Part shown: in pieces, positions 6,078 through 6,741 of the stretch
Layout of the letters: every line of letters begins with the position of its first letter
How positions within the stretch are numbered: position 1 is the stretch's first letter
Translations under genes and position numbers: made by a program
Assembly: GCA_022564455.1 (NCBI GenBank)
Contig: JADFLK010000126.1
Location: forward strand, 1 to 6,741
Direction of reading: 5' to 3'
Length of the DNA: 6,741 bases
From: Bacteroidota bacterium
GTDB lineage: Bacteria > Bacteroidota > Rhodothermia > Rhodothermales > Rubricoccaceae
The notes under the pieces: model-generated
Told to the model about the DNA's origin: nothing
Database searches by the model: none
The model's input: only the letters and a program-made list of their open reading frames with translations

Positions 6078-6741
6078 ATGACCATCCCACGTTTTTTTAT
6101 CGCTGCGTTCGGGTTTGCCGTTCTTTCGGTTGCCGGGACGAGCCTTGCCAAGGCGCAGATTGTACGAACGACGGCGGTGCCGTTTCTGCAAATTGAGCCG
6201 GACAGCCGCGCAGCCGGCATGGGCATGACCGGTGTCGGTGTGGCCAACAACGCGAGCGCCCTGTACTGGAATCCTGCAGGACTTGCGGGACAGGTTGGTG
6301 CCGAGGTCACCTTCACACACGCGCCCTGGCTGCCGGCCCTCGGAGCGGATCTGTTTTACGAATACCTCGCGGGCAAGTACGCCGTGGAGGGAATTGGCAC
6401 CTTTGCCGGGCATGTCACCTATCTGAATCTAGGTGAACAGGATCGGACTGACGCCCAGGGTAACCTTATTGGTCAGTTCAAGTCCTATGACCTTGCTATC
6501 GGCGCCTCGTACGGAACCAACATTATGGAGAACCTGGCCGTGGGTACCGGGCTCCGCCTGATCTACTCCAACCTTGCCGGTGGCGTTGAGGTTGAGGGAC
6601 AGGCCACGCAAGCGGGGGTGTCTGTGGGTGTAGACGTTGGCCTGCTCTGGACTCCGCAGATAGGCAACGGAAAGATTGAGCCCAGCCTCGGTTTCAACCT
6701 CGCCAACATGGGGCCGACGATCCAGTATTCGGATTCCCCAC
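6078..6741 (+). CDS. porV: Type IX secretion outer-membrane protein PorV (partial, 3' end outside window)
   Basis: The frame starts at ATG 6078 and stays open for 221 codons to the window edge; the family is around 390 residues, so just over half is present. PorV (LptO) is an outer-membrane beta-barrel. It takes sorting-domain cargo after export through the SprA translocon and brings it to the PorU sortase. A signal peptide is clear: MTIPRFFIAAFGFAVLSVAG, then SLAKA|QI with cleavage after residue 26. The mature start shows the PorV signature AVPFLQIEPDSRAAGMGMTG (residues 34-53), then NASALYWNPAGLAG, shared with the PorV/PorQ and FadL-like barrels. Alternating strands such as VGTGLRLIYSNL follow. 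Its position directly behind porU favours PorV over the paralogue PorQ. The start has no Shine-Dalgarno; the signal peptide decides it. Confidence 0.93.
   Translation, partial: MTIPRFFIAAFGFAVLSVAGTSLAKAQIVRTTAVPFLQIEPDSRAAGMGMTGVGVANNASALYWNPAGLAGQVGAEVTFTHAPWLPALGADLFYEYLAGKYAVEGIGTFAGHVTYLNLGEQDRTDAQGNLIGQFKSYDLAIGASYGTNIMENLAVGTGLRLIYSNLAGGVEVEGQATQAGVSVGVDVGLLWTPQIGNGKIEPSLGFNLANMGPTIQYSDSP

Overview
The window is GC-rich and looks like a chromosomal piece of a Bacteroidota/Rhodothermota-type (FCB group) bacterium. The evidence is a complete type IX secretion system (T9SS) sortase gene, porU, followed on the same strand by the start of porV. Two further coding segments on the opposite strand carry T9SS C-terminal sorting domains, and T9SS is essentially confined to this phylum-level group. 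High GC and the style of the proteins suggest a Rhodothermia-like member rather than a low-GC Bacteroides or Flavobacterium, but that placement is an inference.

Layout. Positions 1-1321 on the minus strand hold a secreted HAF-repeat protein. It has a signal peptide, seven recognisable HAF-like repeats that could form a seven-bladed beta-propeller, and a T9SS sorting domain that runs off the left edge. Its reading frame is broken near 730-743: the first part stops at 719-721 and the homology continues in another frame. Positions 1318-1572 on the minus strand hold an 84-residue ORF that is almost entirely a T9SS sorting domain with no passenger and no signal peptide. Its stop overlaps the HAF ATG in an ATGA junction, and a perfect AGGAGG precedes it. 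The divergent intergenic stretch 1573-1765 contains a perfect 6-bp hairpin lying inside a Bacteroidota-type promoter candidate that reads toward porU. Positions 1766-5980 on the plus strand are porU, intact, with signal peptide, C25 (gingipain-like) protease domain with His888/Cys922, and its own C-terminal domain. After 97 bases, porV starts at 6078 and runs off the right edge.

How it fits together. In the known T9SS, cargo crosses the outer membrane through SprA. PorV shuttles it by its C-terminal domain to PorU, which cuts the domain off and anchors the protein to the cell surface. This window therefore pairs the two attachment-complex genes with a divergently placed cargo gene and an orphan sorting domain. 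The parts least explained by standard annotation are the orphan sorting-domain ORF and the broken seven-repeat cargo protein. I see no RNA gene, CRISPR array or transposase.
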